A stretch of 64,000 nucleotides of DNA from Rhodococcus coprophilus NBRC 100603 (GCF_001895045.1 NZ_BDAM01000011.1:124001-188000), one strand, 5' to 3'; shown: positions 16,518-27,184, numbered from the stretch's first letter. Program-made: numbers and translations. Notes: a model not told the origin generated them from the sequence alone.

Positions 16518-17711
16518 GTGTCACAAGGGCTGGGCGGCTCGTACCGCGAGTTGTTCGCCGCGCCGGGATCGGTGGCGTTCTGCGCTGCCGGGTTCGTGGC
16601 GCGGTTGCCGATCGCGATGGTCGGGATCGGAATCGTCACCATGTTCTCGCAGTTGCGCGGCAACTACGGACTCGGTGGCGCGTTGTCGGCGGTCTTCGCC
16701 TTGTCGTATGCGGTGTTCACACCACTGGTGTCGCGGGCCGTGGATCGGCACGGGCAACGCCGGATACTGCCCGCGGCGGCGGTGATCAGTGCGACCGCGA
16801 TCGTCCTGATGCTGGCGGGTGTGCGGTTCGGCGCACCCGTCGTACTGCTGTTCGTGTGCGCGCTCCCCGCGGGCCTCATGCCGACGATCGGTGCGATGGT
16901 CCGGGCGCGGTGGACGGAGTTGTACGGCGGTACCGCCCGGCTCCGGACCGCCTTCGCGCTCGAGGCTGTGATCGACGAGGTGTGTTTCATCGTCGGGCCG
17001 GTGTTGTCGGTGGGCCTCGGTGTAGCGGTGTTCCCCGAGGCGGGCCCGCTGCTCGCCGCGATCCTGTTGCTCGTCGGTACGTTCACCCTCGCCGGACTGC
17101 GGAAGACCGAACCACCCGTACACCGCCGGCATGCCGACAACCCCCGCGTCAACCTGCTGAGACTGCCCGCGCTGCTGGCGATCATCGCGGTGATGGTCGC
17201 GATGGGCGTGGTCTTCGCCGTGATCGACGTCGTCGCGGTCGCCTTCACCGCCGAGCGCGATGCTCCGGGTGCCGCGACCTTTGTGATCGCGTTGTTCGCA
17301 ACGGGCTCGGCCCTGAGCGGCCTGGTGTTCGGATCGAGGGTCGCGCACTCCGCACCTGCACGACAGTTGCTCGTCGCGACGGCCGCACTGTCCGTGCTGC
17401 TTTGGCCCCTGCTGCTCGCCGGAAACGTCCCCGTGCTCGCGTTGTTCTATCTCTTCGCGGGCTGTGCCATCTCGCCCGCGATGATCGTCGCGACCTCCCT
17501 GACTCAGCAGATCGTGCCGGCAAGCCAGCTCACCGAGTCCATCACCTGGACGGTCGCGGGCTTGGGGGTCGGTGTGGCCCTGGGTTCCGCGCTGGTGGGG
17601 CAGGCCATCGATCGTGTCGGCGTCACCGCAGGGTTCGGGGTCGGCATCGTCGCGGCGCTGGTCGCGACGGGCTGCGCCGCGGGGATCCACCTTCGCTCCC
17701 GGATACAGTGA
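16518..17711 (+). CDS. MFS transporter
   Basis: This 397-residue integral membrane protein has about twelve hydrophobic segments in two halves separated by a charged loop near residues 195-210 (RKTEPPVHRRHADNP). The loop 2-3 signature appears as SRAVDRHGQRRILPAA, a form of the MFS DRxGRR motif. No substrate is evident; sugar or drug efflux are possible. The GTG at 16518 follows GAGAGACGAGAGAAA. The hydrolase starts six bases after its stop, so the two are likely one operon. Confidence 0.85.
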   Translation: MSQGLGGSYRELFAAPGSVAFCAAGFVARLPIAMVGIGIVTMFSQLRGNYGLGGALSAVFALSYAVFTPLVSRAVDRHGQRRILPAAAVISATAIVLMLAGVRFGAPVVLLFVCALPAGLMPTIGAMVRARWTELYGGTARLRTAFALEAVIDEVCFIVGPVLSVGLGVAVFPEAGPLLAAILLLVGTFTLAGLRKTEPPVHRRHADNPRVNLLRLPALLAIIAVMVAMGVVFAVIDVVAVAFTAERDAPGAATFVIALFATGSALSGLVFGSRVAHSAPARQLLVATAALSVLLWPLLLAGNVPVLALFYLFAGCAISPAMIVATSLTQQIVPASQLTESITWTVAGLGVGVALGSALVGQAIDRVGVTAGFGVGIVAALVATGCAAGIHLRSRIQ

Positions 17712-17716
17712 CGCGC

Positions 17717-18547
17717 ATGACAGTCCGCGAAGTTCTCAGCGCCGACGGCACCACCCTCGTCTACCGGGCATTCGGTCCCGAAGACGGACAGCCCCTCGTG
17801 CTCCTGCACGGCTGGGCCCAGTCCTCGAAATGCTGGGGAGAGTGCGTTCTCGACGCACTGGCCGAGCACTTCCGGGTGGTCGCTGTGGACCTGCGCGGCC
17901 ACGGGTATTCCGGGGTTCCCGACACCGGCTACGACGACAGCAAGGCCTGGGCTGCGGACGTCGAGGCGGTGTTCGCTGCGGAAGGGGTGTCCGAGCGCAA
18001 CCCCGCCGTACTGCTCGGCTGGTCCTACGGCGGACTCGTGATCTGTGATTATCTCGCCACGCACGGCTCCGGTGCGGTGAAGGGCGTGATCCTGGTCGGT
18101 GCCGTCACGAGCCTCGGCCGCGGGGAGAAGGGCGGACGGATCGGTCCGGCGATGCGCGCCGCGATCCCCGGTGCGATGTCCGAGGACCCGCGAGAAGCGG
18201 TCCGCACACTGGGCTCGTTCGGGGATTCGCTGACCGGTCCGGCCGAAGGGAAGGGAGTCGTATCCCAGGCCCTGTTCGGCACGAGCCTGACCACTCCGCC
18301 GCGAGTCCGAGCCGCAATGTTCGCCCGCACGGTGAGCAACGACGAGTTGCTGACCGATCTCGACGTTCCCGTCTTCGTGCTCCACGGATCCGACGACTCG
18401 GTGGTCGACGTCTCGGCCGCGCACCACGTGGCGTCGTTGACGCCGCACGTCACCGTCTCCATCTGGGACGGCGTGGACCACGGACCGTTCGTCGAGGATC
18501 CGGACCGGTTCGTCGACGAGGTCACACGGTTCGTGTCGTCGGTCTGA
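17717..18547 (+). CDS. Alpha/beta hydrolase
   Basis: This 276-residue hydrolase has oxyanion-hole HGW (31-33), nucleophile elbow GWSYGG (Ser103), acid in HGSDDSVVD and His in WDGVDHGPF. The motifs and size fit non-haem peroxidase or esterase-like members of the family; the real activity is open. The ATG at 17717 lies five bases after the MFS stop. The following 81 bases to mshA contain no clear terminator. Confidence 0.8.
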   Translation: MTVREVLSADGTTLVYRAFGPEDGQPLVLLHGWAQSSKCWGECVLDALAEHFRVVAVDLRGHGYSGVPDTGYDDSKAWAADVEAVFAAEGVSERNPAVLLGWSYGGLVICDYLATHGSGAVKGVILVGAVTSLGRGEKGGRIGPAMRAAIPGAMSEDPREAVRTLGSFGDSLTGPAEGKGVVSQALFGTSLTTPPRVRAAMFARTVSNDELLTDLDVPVFVLHGSDDSVVDVSAAHHVASLTPHVTVSIWDGVDHGPFVEDPDRFVDEVTRFVSSV

Positions 18548-18628
18548 CGGAACTGCCGGTGTGACGCCGGAGCCCGGTCCGCGAGAGGTCGCTGCTCGCC
18601 CCGATCACCCGCAGGGCAGTATGGAGGG

Positions 18629-19963
18629 GTGACCTCCCAGCCCAGCCGTCCGCATCGCGTGGCCGTGATCTCGGTTCACACCTCCCCGCTGGCACAGCCC
18701 GGGACCGGGGACGCGGGAGGCATGAACGTATACGTGCTGCAGACCGCGATCGAGCTTGCGCGTCGCGGTGTCGAGGTGGAGATCTTCACCAGGGCGACCT
18801 CCTCGTCTGATCCGGCGGTGCAGCACGCTGCCCCCGGGGTTCTCGTCCGCAACATCGCGGCGGGACCGTTCGAGGGGCTCGACAAACACGACCTGCCCAC
18901 CCAGCTGTGCGCATTCGCGGCGGGTGTCCTGCGCGAGGAAGCACGTCACCCGCAGGGGTACTACGACCTCGTCCACTCCCATTACTGGCTCTCCGGTCAG
19001 GTCGGCTGGCTTGCCCGCGACCGCTGGGGAGTGCCGCTCGTGCACACCGCCCACACTCTCGCGGCGGTGAAGAACGCGTCGCTCGCGGCCGGCGACACTC
19101 CGGAGCCGGCGGCCCGCCAGATCGGCGAACAGCAGGTCGTCGCGGAGGCGGACCGGATGGTCGCGAACACTGCGGACGAAGCTGCCCAGCTCGAGCGGAT
19201 CTACGGTGCCGACCCGTCGCGGATCGACGTAGTGGCCCCGGGGGCCGACCTGTCGCGCTACCGTCCCGGCGACCGTGACGCTGCGCGGGCGGAACTCGGG
19301 CTCGATCCCCGCGAGACGGTGGTGACCTTCGTCGGCCGGATCCAGCCGCTGAAGGCTCCCGACGTGCTGCTGCGGGCCGCTGCCCGCGCCGTCGCCGACG
19401 CTCCGGATCTGCCACTGCGGGTGCTCGTCGTCGGCGGACCTTCGGGCACCGGGCTGGAGCGTCCGGACGCGTTGATCGAACTCGCGTCCGAGCTGGGCAT
19501 CGCGCCTCGCGTCGACTTTCTGCCGCCGCAGCCCGCCGACCGTCTGGCCCAGGTCTATCGCGCGTCGGATCTGGTCGCCGTACCGAGCTATTCGGAGTCC
19601 TTCGGGCTCGTCGCCATCGAGGCGCAGGCGTGCGGAACACCGGTGCTCGCGGCGAATGTCGGCGGGCTCGGCGTCGCGGTCAGGGACGGGCAGACGGGCG
19701 TGCTCGTCGACGGGCATCGCATCGACGATTGGGCTGCGGCGCTGCGGTCTCTGGTGAGTGACCCCGCACGGTTGAAGGCTCTCGCCGCGGCGGCGCCGAA
19801 GCATGCCGAGGGCTTTTCGTGGGAACACACCGCAGACGGGTTGATCGACAGTTACCGGAAGGCAGGCATGAGGCGAAACCGGGCATTCGGGACCAGTGAG
19901 TACGCACTTCGGCGGCAGCGCGGACTGTGGAAGCTGCGGCGAGCAGGGGGAGTCAAGGCATGA
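18629..19963 (+). CDS. mshA: D-inositol-3-phosphate glycosyltransferase
   Basis: This 444-residue GT4 glycosyltransferase transfers GlcNAc from UDP-GlcNAc to 1-D-myo-inositol 3-phosphate, the first step of mycothiol synthesis. The N-terminal domain has the acceptor-site [10 protein letters not shown]. The C-terminal domain has [15 protein letters not shown] and [17 protein letters not shown] with the E-x7-E catalytic/donor pair. The GTG at 18629 follows TATGGAGG. Its last codons overlap the YbjN gene start (ATGA), a coupling also seen for Rv0486/Rv0487. Mycothiol is the main low-mass thiol of actinobacteria. Confidence 0.95.
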   Translation: MTSQPSRPHRVAVISVHTSPLAQPGTGDAGGMNVYVLQTAIELARRGVEVEIFTRATSSSDPAVQHAAPGVLVRNIAAGPFEGLDKHDLPTQLCAFAAGVLREEARHPQGYYDLVHSHYWLSGQVGWLARDRWGVPLVHTAHTLAAVKNASLAAGDTPEPAARQIGEQQVVAEADRMVANTADEAAQLERIYGADPSRIDVVAPGADLSRYRPGDRDAARAELGLDPRETVVTFVGRIQPLKAPDVLLRAAARAVADAPDLPLRVLVVGGPSGTGLERPDALIELASELGIAPRVDFLPPQPADRLAQVYRASDLVAVPSYSESFGLVAIEAQACGTPVLAANVGGLGVAVRDGQTGVLVDGHRIDDWAAALRSLVSDPARLKALAAAAPKHAEGFSWEHTADGLIDSYRKAGMRRNRAFGTSEYALRRQRGLWKLRRAGGVKA

Positions 19964-20511
19964 CCGACCAGCTCGTCGAACGGATCGAATCCACGCTGCG
20001 CGACCGCGAGATCGAGTTCTCCCGCAAAGAGGGCGGCCATGTCGTCGTCGACCTGCCGGGTGAGAACAAGCTCAAGACCACGGTTCTGCTCTCGGCAGGC
20101 AACCATGGTGTCCGGGTCGAAGCGTTCGTCTGCCGCAAGCCCGACGAGAACTTCGAAGACGTATTCCGGTATCTGCTGCGCCGGAACCGTCGCCTCTACG
20201 GCGTGGCGTACACGCTCGACAAGGCGGGGGACATCTACCTCGTCGGCCGGATCGCCGAGCACGCCGTGACACCCGACGAACTCGATGCGGTGCTCGGGCA
20301 GGTCCTCGAAGCCGCCGATTACGACTTCAACATCATCGTCGGTATCGGATTCATCTCATCGATCAAGCGAGAGTGGGAATGGCGTGTCTCCCGCGGTGAA
20401 CCTCTGCGTAATCTCGAGCCTTTCCGGCACCTGATCGAGGAGCGGACCGGCGTCGCGTTCGATCCCGAAATCGGTGACAACACACCGGGAGACGACGTTC
20501 CCCGGCCGTAA
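19960..20511 (+). CDS. YbjN domain-containing protein
   Basis: This 183-residue protein contains a YbjN domain (about 5-150) typical of actinobacterial type III secretion chaperone-like folds: [38 protein letters not shown] is the core, with [18 protein letters not shown] near the middle. The ATG overlaps the mshA stop by one base pattern (ATGA), so translation is coupled. The same pairing (Rv0486-Rv0487) occurs in mycobacteria. A link to mycothiol or stress is inferred from context only. Confidence 0.85.
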   Translation: MTDQLVERIESTLRDREIEFSRKEGGHVVVDLPGENKLKTTVLLSAGNHGVRVEAFVCRKPDENFEDVFRYLLRRNRRLYGVAYTLDKAGDIYLVGRIAEHAVTPDELDAVLGQVLEAADYDFNIIVGIGFISSIKREWEWRVSRGEPLRNLEPFRHLIEERTGVAFDPEIGDNTPGDDVPRP

Positions 20512-21217
<706 letters not shown>

Positions 21218-21221
21218 TCCT

Positions 21222-21239
21222 TCGGACCTCGAGGTCCGA
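21222..21239. repeat. 18-base perfect palindrome after rpf
   Basis: TCGGACCTCGAGGTCCGA is a perfect 18-base palindrome five bases past the rpf stop. As RNA it could add a hairpin ahead of the stronger terminator at 21254-21287. It could also be a protein-binding site. Confidence 0.5.
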
Positions 21240-21253
21240 CCTTCGGTCACCGG

Positions 21254-21287
21254 AGCCCTGTGCGCGACATCCTTCGTGCGCAGGGCT
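21254..21287 (+). terminator. Intrinsic terminator after rpf
   Basis: AGCCCTG pairs with CAGGGCT, with extra GC pairing inside, and TTTT follows at 21287-21290. The stem and T run make this the most canonical terminator in the first half of the window. Confidence 0.75.
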
Positions 21288-21434
21288 TTTCGGTGTTCCG
21301 AGTCTCACCGAGCCGCTCCGGTCTGCCCGAAGAGGCCTTGCCGAATCGGTGTGAGGCCGATCACATCCGTGCGGTATCGTTGCGCGCGACCCAACGGCAC
21401 GGTGTGCCGACGCGATCAGCTCGGAGGAGAAAAC

Positions 21435-23021
21435 ATGAGTTTCCGCAGCCCTTTTCCCGATGTCGATGTTCCCGCGCTGAGCGTCTACGACTTCCTGTTC
21501 GGCTCGATCGACGAAGCCGACCTCGACAGGTCTGCGCTGATCGACGGACCGTCCGGGGCTGTGACTGATTACCGCACGCTCATCGCACAGGTGGACGGGA
21601 TCGCCGGCGCACTCGCGGCGCGGGGCATCGGTGTCGGCGATGTAGTGGGCCTGCTTTCGCCGAACGTTCCGGCGTTTGCCGCCGTGTTCCACGGGATCCT
21701 GCGCTCCGGTGCCACTGCCACCACGATCAACGCGCTCTACACCGCCGCGGACATCGTCAAGCAACTCGAAGATTCCGGTGCCAAAGCCGTGCTGACCGTC
21801 TCGCCGCTGCTGCCGCAGGCGGCCGAGGCGGCAGAGGCGGTGGGGATCCCCGCCGACCTGCTCATCGTGCTCGACGGCGCCGAAGGCCACCCCTCGCTTC
21901 GGGACCTGCTCGCAGAGCGAGCCCCCGCTCCCGAGGTGAGCTTCGACCCGGCGACGCACCTTGCGGTACTGCCGTATTCGTCGGGGACCACCGGCCGGCC
22001 CAAGGGCGTCATGCTGACGCATCGCAACCTCGTCGCCAATGTGTGCCAGATCAACCCGCGGATGGGAATCGGTCGCGACGATCGAGTGCTGGCGTTGCTG
22101 CCGTTCTTCCACATCTACGGCATGACCGTTCTGCTCAACGCGGCACTGTCGAATCGGGCGACGCTCGTGACGATGCCGAAATTCGACCTCGTCGAGTTTC
22201 TCTCCCTCATCTCCGAACGCAAGTGCACGTACATCTTCATCGCTCCGCCGGTCGCAGTGGCGCTCGCGAAGCACCCGCTCGTCGACCAGTACGACCTGTC
22301 GAGCATCCATACCGTGTTCTCGGGGGCGGCGCCCCTCGACAAGGCGCTGGGCGGGGCGGTCGCCGCACGCCTCGGCTGCAACGTGCGCCAGGGTTACGGA
22401 ATGTCCGAAATGAGCCCGGTGTCCCATGCAATTCCGTTCTCCGACAACGAGACCCCGCTGGACTCGGTCGGATTCACGGTGCCGAACATGGAATGCAAGA
22501 TCGTCGATCCGGCGACCGGGGAAGAAGTCGAGTATCCCACCGGGGACGGAGTCTCCGCAGCGGGCGAACTGTGGTGCAAGGGGCCGAACGTCATGGCCGG
22601 GTATCTCGGAAACGACGAAGCGACGGCCGAGACGCTCGATGCCGACGGCTACCTGCACACCGGGGACATCGCCACTGTGGATGCGCACGGGGTGGTCCGG
22701 ATCGTCGACCGGCTGAAGGAACTGATCAAGTACAAGGGCTATCAGGTGCCGCCTGCGGAACTCGAGGCGTTGCTGCTGACCCATCCGCAGATCGCAGACG
22801 CCGCGGTAATCGGCGTCCTCGACGAGGACGGGGAAGAAGTCCCGAAGGCATTCGTTGTGCGACAGCCTGATTCGTCGCTGACCGAGGACGAGGTGATCGC
22901 GTTCGTCGCCGACCGCGTCTCGCCGTACAAGAAGGTGCGGCGAGTGCAGTTCATCGACGTCGTGCCGAAGTCTGCCGCGGGCAAGATTCTCCGCAAGGAT
23001 CTGCGGGCGCCGACCGCGTAG
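21435..23021 (+). CDS. 4-coumarate:CoA ligase-like acyl-CoA synthetase
   Basis: This 528-residue ANL-superfamily ligase activates a carboxylic acid to its acyl-CoA with ATP. The P-loop is YSSGTTGRPKG, the adenine motif is QGYGMSEMSP, and the hinge region is DRLKELIKYKGYQV. The catalytic Lys is in SAAGKILRKDL near the C-terminus. It is closest in pattern to plant-type 4CL and to FadD-like proteins of rhodococci. The true substrate is unknown. The ATG at 21435 follows GGAGGAGAAAAC. It stands alone, with terminators on both sides. Confidence 0.85.
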   Translation: MSFRSPFPDVDVPALSVYDFLFGSIDEADLDRSALIDGPSGAVTDYRTLIAQVDGIAGALAARGIGVGDVVGLLSPNVPAFAAVFHGILRSGATATTINALYTAADIVKQLEDSGAKAVLTVSPLLPQAAEAAEAVGIPADLLIVLDGAEGHPSLRDLLAERAPAPEVSFDPATHLAVLPYSSGTTGRPKGVMLTHRNLVANVCQINPRMGIGRDDRVLALLPFFHIYGMTVLLNAALSNRATLVTMPKFDLVEFLSLISERKCTYIFIAPPVAVALAKHPLVDQYDLSSIHTVFSGAAPLDKALGGAVAARLGCNVRQGYGMSEMSPVSHAIPFSDNETPLDSVGFTVPNMECKIVDPATGEEVEYPTGDGVSAAGELWCKGPNVMAGYLGNDEATAETLDADGYLHTGDIATVDAHGVVRIVDRLKELIKYKGYQVPPAELEALLLTHPQIADAAVIGVLDEDGEEVPKAFVVRQPDSSLTEDEVIAFVADRVSPYKKVRRVQFIDVVPKSAAGKILRKDLRAPTA

Positions 23022-23032
23022 GCGCAGGGCAT

Positions 23033-23080
23033 CGAATACAGGTCCGGCCGCGAGAATGCTCGCGGCCGGACCTGTATTCG
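23033..23080. terminator. Bidirectional terminator with a 22-base perfect stem
   Basis: Arms at 23033-23054 and 23059-23080 are exact reverse complements with an AATG loop. It lies midway between the convergent acyl-CoA ligase (stop 23021) and the flavoprotein (stop 23099). Neither side has a long T run, but the stem is far longer and more stable than needed. Confidence 0.75.
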
Positions 23081-23098
23081 TGGACGGCCCCGCGGAAA

Positions 23099-24904
23099 TC
23101 ATCCCGCCAGGACGTGGGGCAACCCGGCGCGATACCGGTCGAGATCGATGCGCCGGAAGGGTTCGAGTTCGGGCGGCTCGTGGAGCCGGTACATCGCAGG
23201 AGCGGCAGCCGGAGAACCTGCTGCAGCGAGCAGCGCAGACACCGCGGATCGCGCGGATTCATTCGCGGATTCCATTGTGGCCAAGTCGATGTCGGTGCGT
23301 ACGTAGTCACCGGCGAGAAACAGATTGGGAATGGCGGTGTGTGCCTCCGGCCGGTTCTTCCGCGACCCGGCGGTATTGATGAGCAACGGCGTGTCGTTGG
23401 TGTTCCGTCCGGTCGTGGCGTTCCAGCGCACCCCCGGATCGAGGAACCACGACACGAGGTCTTCGTCCCGCAGCGCGGGCTCGCCCACGTCGTTGAGGCA
23501 CTGCTGCATCTGCGCCCAGGTCTCGCGTGCGATTTCCTCGGGCGTGCAGTCCTTGGCGATCTTGCCGTAGAGAATGCCCGGGGTGTCCCAGTCGGAGATG
23601 TCGACGGACAGGCAGTCGTGGGTGTTGCCGTCGCCGTAGCGCGATGCGAAGTCGCCTCGCCAGAACTGTGCCTGACTGATCGACGTCAGTGCCCAGGGCG
23701 TGCCGAGATAGGCCACGTGCCCCTGCGCGATCCGGGAGCGTTCGCGGAGGAAGTACTGGATACCCACCATCCAGTCGGTCGTCAGATGACGCATGAGTTC
23801 GAGGCGGGGATCGGCATCGAGGATGGTCGGCGACCACAGGGACACTGCGCGCTCGACCGGCATCGCGGAGACGAACCAGTCGGCGTCGGCCACCGCCCGG
23901 CTTCCCGAACCGTGTGCCATGCGTGCCCCGGTGATCCGTCCTCCGGACAACTCGATCGACTCGGCGCGCCAGCCCATTTCGATTTTGACGCCGAGGTCCT
24001 GCAGGAGTCGCGCCCAGGGGTCGATCCAGGCTTCGTTGGTGGGGGCCGAGAGCAATCTGTCGAGATGCCCGTAGGCGGGGACGGTACCCAGGGCGTTCCA
24101 GACGAACGCCTGGCCCATGACGCCGATGGTGCGGGTGGAAGCGGACTGCGGCCGCGCGGCGACCAGTTGCCGTGTCAGTGCCGAGACGAGGATGTCGCGG
24201 TAGCCCTGCGACTTGCCGTCCGCCTCGAGGGTCTGTGACCACGTCTGGTGTTCCCACTCGTCGTCGCGGCGTTCGATGCAACTCGTCAGGAACATCACGA
24301 GTTTGCGGGTGAACAGCGCGAGTTCGTGGGGTGGGATGGCGCCGCCGAGAGAAAAGACGGCACCGAGCGATTGCTGGAGCGACTCGAGGTCGTAGACGTC
24401 GAGTCGCAGCGGTGAGATCGAGGCCGGGGCGGTGAGATCCGGCCCACCCGGGATGGACAGCCGGAAGGCCGGACCGGAAACGAGATTGTCGAACACCCCG
24501 TTCGCGTTGCCGGTGAAGGGGATTCGGCGCATCGTATCCGGGATGTGCTGGTAGAAGCCGGGAAAGAAGCGGAAGCCGTGCTCTCCCGGGAGGTCGAGGC
24601 GACCGCCCGTGCCGGTGCCGGGCGAGGGCATACTGCGCGCCTTCCCGCCGAGAGCGGTCGGCTCGTAGACGGTGACTTCGAATCCGCGCTCGACGAGTTC
24701 GTGCGCGGCGGTGAGCCCGGCCATTCCACCGCCCAGGATCGCGACCCGGCGGCCCGTCGAGTGGACGGCCGGTGCCCGGCGTCCCGGGCTGGTCGCGCCC
24801 GCTCCCGGTGGACGGGCCGCGGCTGCGGACGGAAGTGCGGCGGCGGCGCCGAGAGCGCCCAGCGCGGTGAGGACGGAGCGACGGGACAGGCGTGCATCTG
24901 GCAT
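23099..24904 (-). CDS. Tat-exported FAD-dependent oxidoreductase (phytoene-desaturase-like)
   Basis: This 601-residue flavoprotein starts with a twin-arginine signal (LSRRSVLTALGALGAAAAL). After a proline-rich spacer comes the dinucleotide motif AILGGGMAGLTAAHEL (about 54-70). The C-terminal FAD-closing motif is PNLFLAGDYVRTDIDLATMESANESAR. The architecture fits the phytoene desaturase/HpnE/amine-oxidase group. Tat export of a folded flavoprotein suggests an extracytoplasmic lipid or amine substrate. Start at 24904 is fixed by the signal peptide. The divergent gpmA starts 141 bases away. Confidence 0.8.
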   Translation of the reverse strand: MPDARLSRRSVLTALGALGAAAALPSAAAARPPGAGATSPGRRAPAVHSTGRRVAILGGGMAGLTAAHELVERGFEVTVYEPTALGGKARSMPSPGTGTGGRLDLPGEHGFRFFPGFYQHIPDTMRRIPFTGNANGVFDNLVSGPAFRLSIPGGPDLTAPASISPLRLDVYDLESLQQSLGAVFSLGGAIPPHELALFTRKLVMFLTSCIERRDDEWEHQTWSQTLEADGKSQGYRDILVSALTRQLVAARPQSASTRTIGVMGQAFVWNALGTVPAYGHLDRLLSAPTNEAWIDPWARLLQDLGVKIEMGWRAESIELSGGRITGARMAHGSGSRAVADADWFVSAMPVERAVSLWSPTILDADPRLELMRHLTTDWMVGIQYFLRERSRIAQGHVAYLGTPWALTSISQAQFWRGDFASRYGDGNTHDCLSVDISDWDTPGILYGKIAKDCTPEEIARETWAQMQQCLNDVGEPALRDEDLVSWFLDPGVRWNATTGRNTNDTPLLINTAGSRKNRPEAHTAIPNLFLAGDYVRTDIDLATMESANESARSAVSALLAAAGSPAAAPAMYRLHEPPELEPFRRIDLDRYRAGLPHVLAG

Positions 24905-25044
24905 GGAATCCCCCAGGTCGGCAATGACGAAGATGACCGAACCGTGCGTTCCCGGCAGAGAGTGGCAACGCACGTTGTCGAATATGGCCGATAATTGCCC
25001 CTCCCGTGGGCGAATTCGCCGTCGCACCGTGTCAGGATTGGACC

Positions 25045-25794
25045 ATGAGTATCGGAACACTGGTTCTGCTCCGCCACGGCGAGAGCGAATGGAACGCGAT
25101 GAACCTGTTCACCGGCTGGGTGGACGTGCATCTCACCGACAAGGGCGTCGCCGAAGGCAAGCGCGCCGGCGTACTGCTCGCCGAGCAGGGTGTCCTGCCC
25201 GACGTCGTCTACACCTCGCTGTTGCGCCGGGCCATCAGCACCGCGAACTTCGCCCTCGACGCCGCCGATCGGCACTGGATCCCCGTGGTCCGCGACTGGC
25301 GGCTCAACGAGCGTCACTACGGCGCGCTGCAGGGCAAGAACAAGTCCGAGATCAAGGACGAGTTCGGTGAAGAGCAGTTCATGCTGTGGCGTCGCAGCTA
25401 CGACACCCCGCCGCCGCCGATCGAGCCCGGCTCGAAGTACAGCCAGGACACCGACGTCCGGTACTCGAATCTCGACGAGGTTCCGCTCACCGAGTGCTTG
25501 AAGGACGTCGTCGAGCGTTTCGTTCCCTACTGGGAGTCGACGATCTCGCAGGATCTGCTCGCCGGAAAGACGGTGCTGGTCACTGCGCACGGCAACTCGC
25601 TGCGCGCGCTCGTCAAGCACCTCGACGGTATTTCCGACGAAGACATCGCCGGGCTGAACATCCCCACCGGCATCCCGCTCCGATACGACCTGGACGAGAA
25701 CCTGCGCCCGCTGAACCCGGGCGGCACCTACCTCGATCCCGAGGCTGCTGCGGCCGGCGCCGCGGCAGTGGCAAACCAGGGCGCGAAGAAGTAA
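25045..25794 (+). CDS. gpmA: 2,3-bisphosphoglycerate-dependent phosphoglycerate mutase
   Basis: This 249-residue glycolytic enzyme interconverts 3- and 2-phosphoglycerate through a phosphohistidine. RHGESEWN (10-17) holds the phosphorylated His11; LRRAISTA and the [11 protein letters not shown] loop are the phosphate-binding and donor sites; TAHGNSLRA carries the second His. Length and motifs are standard. The ATG at 25045 is chosen because [11 protein letters not shown] is the conserved beginning. It is upstream of senX3, as gpm1 (Rv0489) is in M. tuberculosis. Confidence 0.97.
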   Translation: MSIGTLVLLRHGESEWNAMNLFTGWVDVHLTDKGVAEGKRAGVLLAEQGVLPDVVYTSLLRRAISTANFALDAADRHWIPVVRDWRLNERHYGALQGKNKSEIKDEFGEEQFMLWRRSYDTPPPPIEPGSKYSQDTDVRYSNLDEVPLTECLKDVVERFVPYWESTISQDLLAGKTVLVTAHGNSLRALVKHLDGISDEDIAGLNIPTGIPLRYDLDENLRPLNPGGTYLDPEAAAAGAAAVANQGAKK

Positions 25795-25801
25795 TGCCGT
25801 C

Positions 25802-25837
25802 GCCGTGCCCGCGCGACACCCCTTGCGCGGGCACGGC
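25802..25837 (+). terminator. Intrinsic terminator after gpmA
   Basis: GCCGTGCCCGCGC and GCGCGGGCACGGC form a perfect 13-base stem with a 10-base loop, starting seven bases past the gpmA stop. The downstream tract is AAACGG, with no T run. Confidence 0.75.
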
Positions 25838-25945
25838 AAACGGTGGATGAACAACCGGACAATGCCCGCAAAATAGGGCGTGACGTGCGATGAACGTCGT
25901 CGCCCCGGTGTCGTCCGCAGTTCTGGTGTTACTACGATTCCCTTC

Positions 25946-27124
25946 GTGAGTGTTACGCAGGCGGTCCTGCTGGCAACCGTCGCCGCGGTCCTCGGTGCCG
26001 TTCTTGCTCTGGCGGTGTCGCGGTCCACCCGGCGACGCCGCGCCGCCGAGCGCACCGAAGCGGGGCCCACCATGGCGGACGTCCTCGATCGCGTGGTCTA
26101 CGGGTCCGCGACCGGTATCGCGGTGGTGGACAAGTTCCACGACGTGATCCTCTTCAATCCGCGGGCCGAAGAACTCGGGCTCGTCCGCAACCGTCTCATC
26201 GAGGATCGTGCGTGGGAGGTCGCCAACCGGGTCCTCGAGACGGGGGAGCCCCTCGATCTCGACCTCGCGCCCAGATCTCCGCACGGTCGCGACCACATCG
26301 CGGTGCGCTGCACGGCTCGGATACTGCTCGAGCACGACCCCAGGTTCGTCGTCCTCTATGCAGACGACGATTCCGAGCACGTGCGCATGGAAGCTACCCG
26401 CCGCGACTTCGTCGCCAACGTCAGTCACGAGTTGAAGACCCCGGTCGGTGCGATGGGTCTTCTCGCCGAGGCGCTGCTCGAATCCGCCGACGACCCGGAC
26501 AGCGTCCGCCATTTCGGCCGGCGCGTGCAGAGCGAGGCGGTGCGCCTCGGCAACCTCGTCAACGAGCTGATCGCCCTGTCGAAACTCCAGGGAGCAGAGA
26601 AACTCCCAGACCTCGAGGTCGTCGACGTGGATACGGTGATCGACGAGGCGCTGGCGCGAACCCGGCTCAGCGCGGAGAACGCCGACATCGACATCACCAC
26701 CGACAAGCCCTGCGGATACGAGGTGCTGGGCGACCGGACCCTCCTCGTCACCGCACTGACCAATCTGGTCGCGAACGCCATCGCTTACTCGCCACCGGGC
26801 TCGCCCGTGTCCGTGACCCGCTCGTTGCGAGACGGAAAAGTGGCCATCGCCGTCACCGACCGGGGAATCGGCATCGAGAAGGACTACCAGGAGCGCGTGT
26901 TCGAACGGTTCTTCCGCGTCGACACCGCGCGGTCGCGCGCCACCGGCGGCACCGGGCTGGGTCTCGCGATCGTCAAGCACGTCGCCGCGAACCACAACGG
27001 GGAGATCACGCTGTGGAGCAAGCCGGGGACGGGTTCCACGTTCACTCTGCTCATCCCCGCCCACTTCGAGGGGCAGGACGACGAGAATGCTCTGTCGGAC
27101 GGAGAAGGCGACGCCGGCGAGTGA
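25946..27124 (+). CDS. senX3: Sensor histidine kinase SenX3
   Basis: This 392-residue kinase senses phosphate supply together with the Pst/PhoU system and phosphorylates RegX3. It has an N-terminal membrane segment (about 5-27), a PAS-like domain (about 45-140), the H-box FVANVSHELKTPVGA, N-box NLVANAIAYS, and G-boxes DRGIGI and GGTGLGLAIVKHV. It has a single TM start rather than two, so the sensor domain is cytoplasmic as in the mycobacterial form. The GTG at 25946 is chosen because the hydrophobic segment follows directly. regX3 begins about 60 bases later. Confidence 0.93.
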   Translation: MSVTQAVLLATVAAVLGAVLALAVSRSTRRRRAAERTEAGPTMADVLDRVVYGSATGIAVVDKFHDVILFNPRAEELGLVRNRLIEDRAWEVANRVLETGEPLDLDLAPRSPHGRDHIAVRCTARILLEHDPRFVVLYADDDSEHVRMEATRRDFVANVSHELKTPVGAMGLLAEALLESADDPDSVRHFGRRVQSEAVRLGNLVNELIALSKLQGAEKLPDLEVVDVDTVIDEALARTRLSAENADIDITTDKPCGYEVLGDRTLLVTALTNLVANAIAYSPPGSPVSVTRSLRDGKVAIAVTDRGIGIEKDYQERVFERFFRVDTARSRATGGTGLGLAIVKHVAANHNGEITLWSKPGTGSTFTLLIPAHFEGQDDENALSDGEGDAGE

Positions 27125-27184
27125 CTCACAAAGGCTGCCCGGGAAACCGGGACGGCTCCGAAGGACTACATGGAGGGCAAGGCA

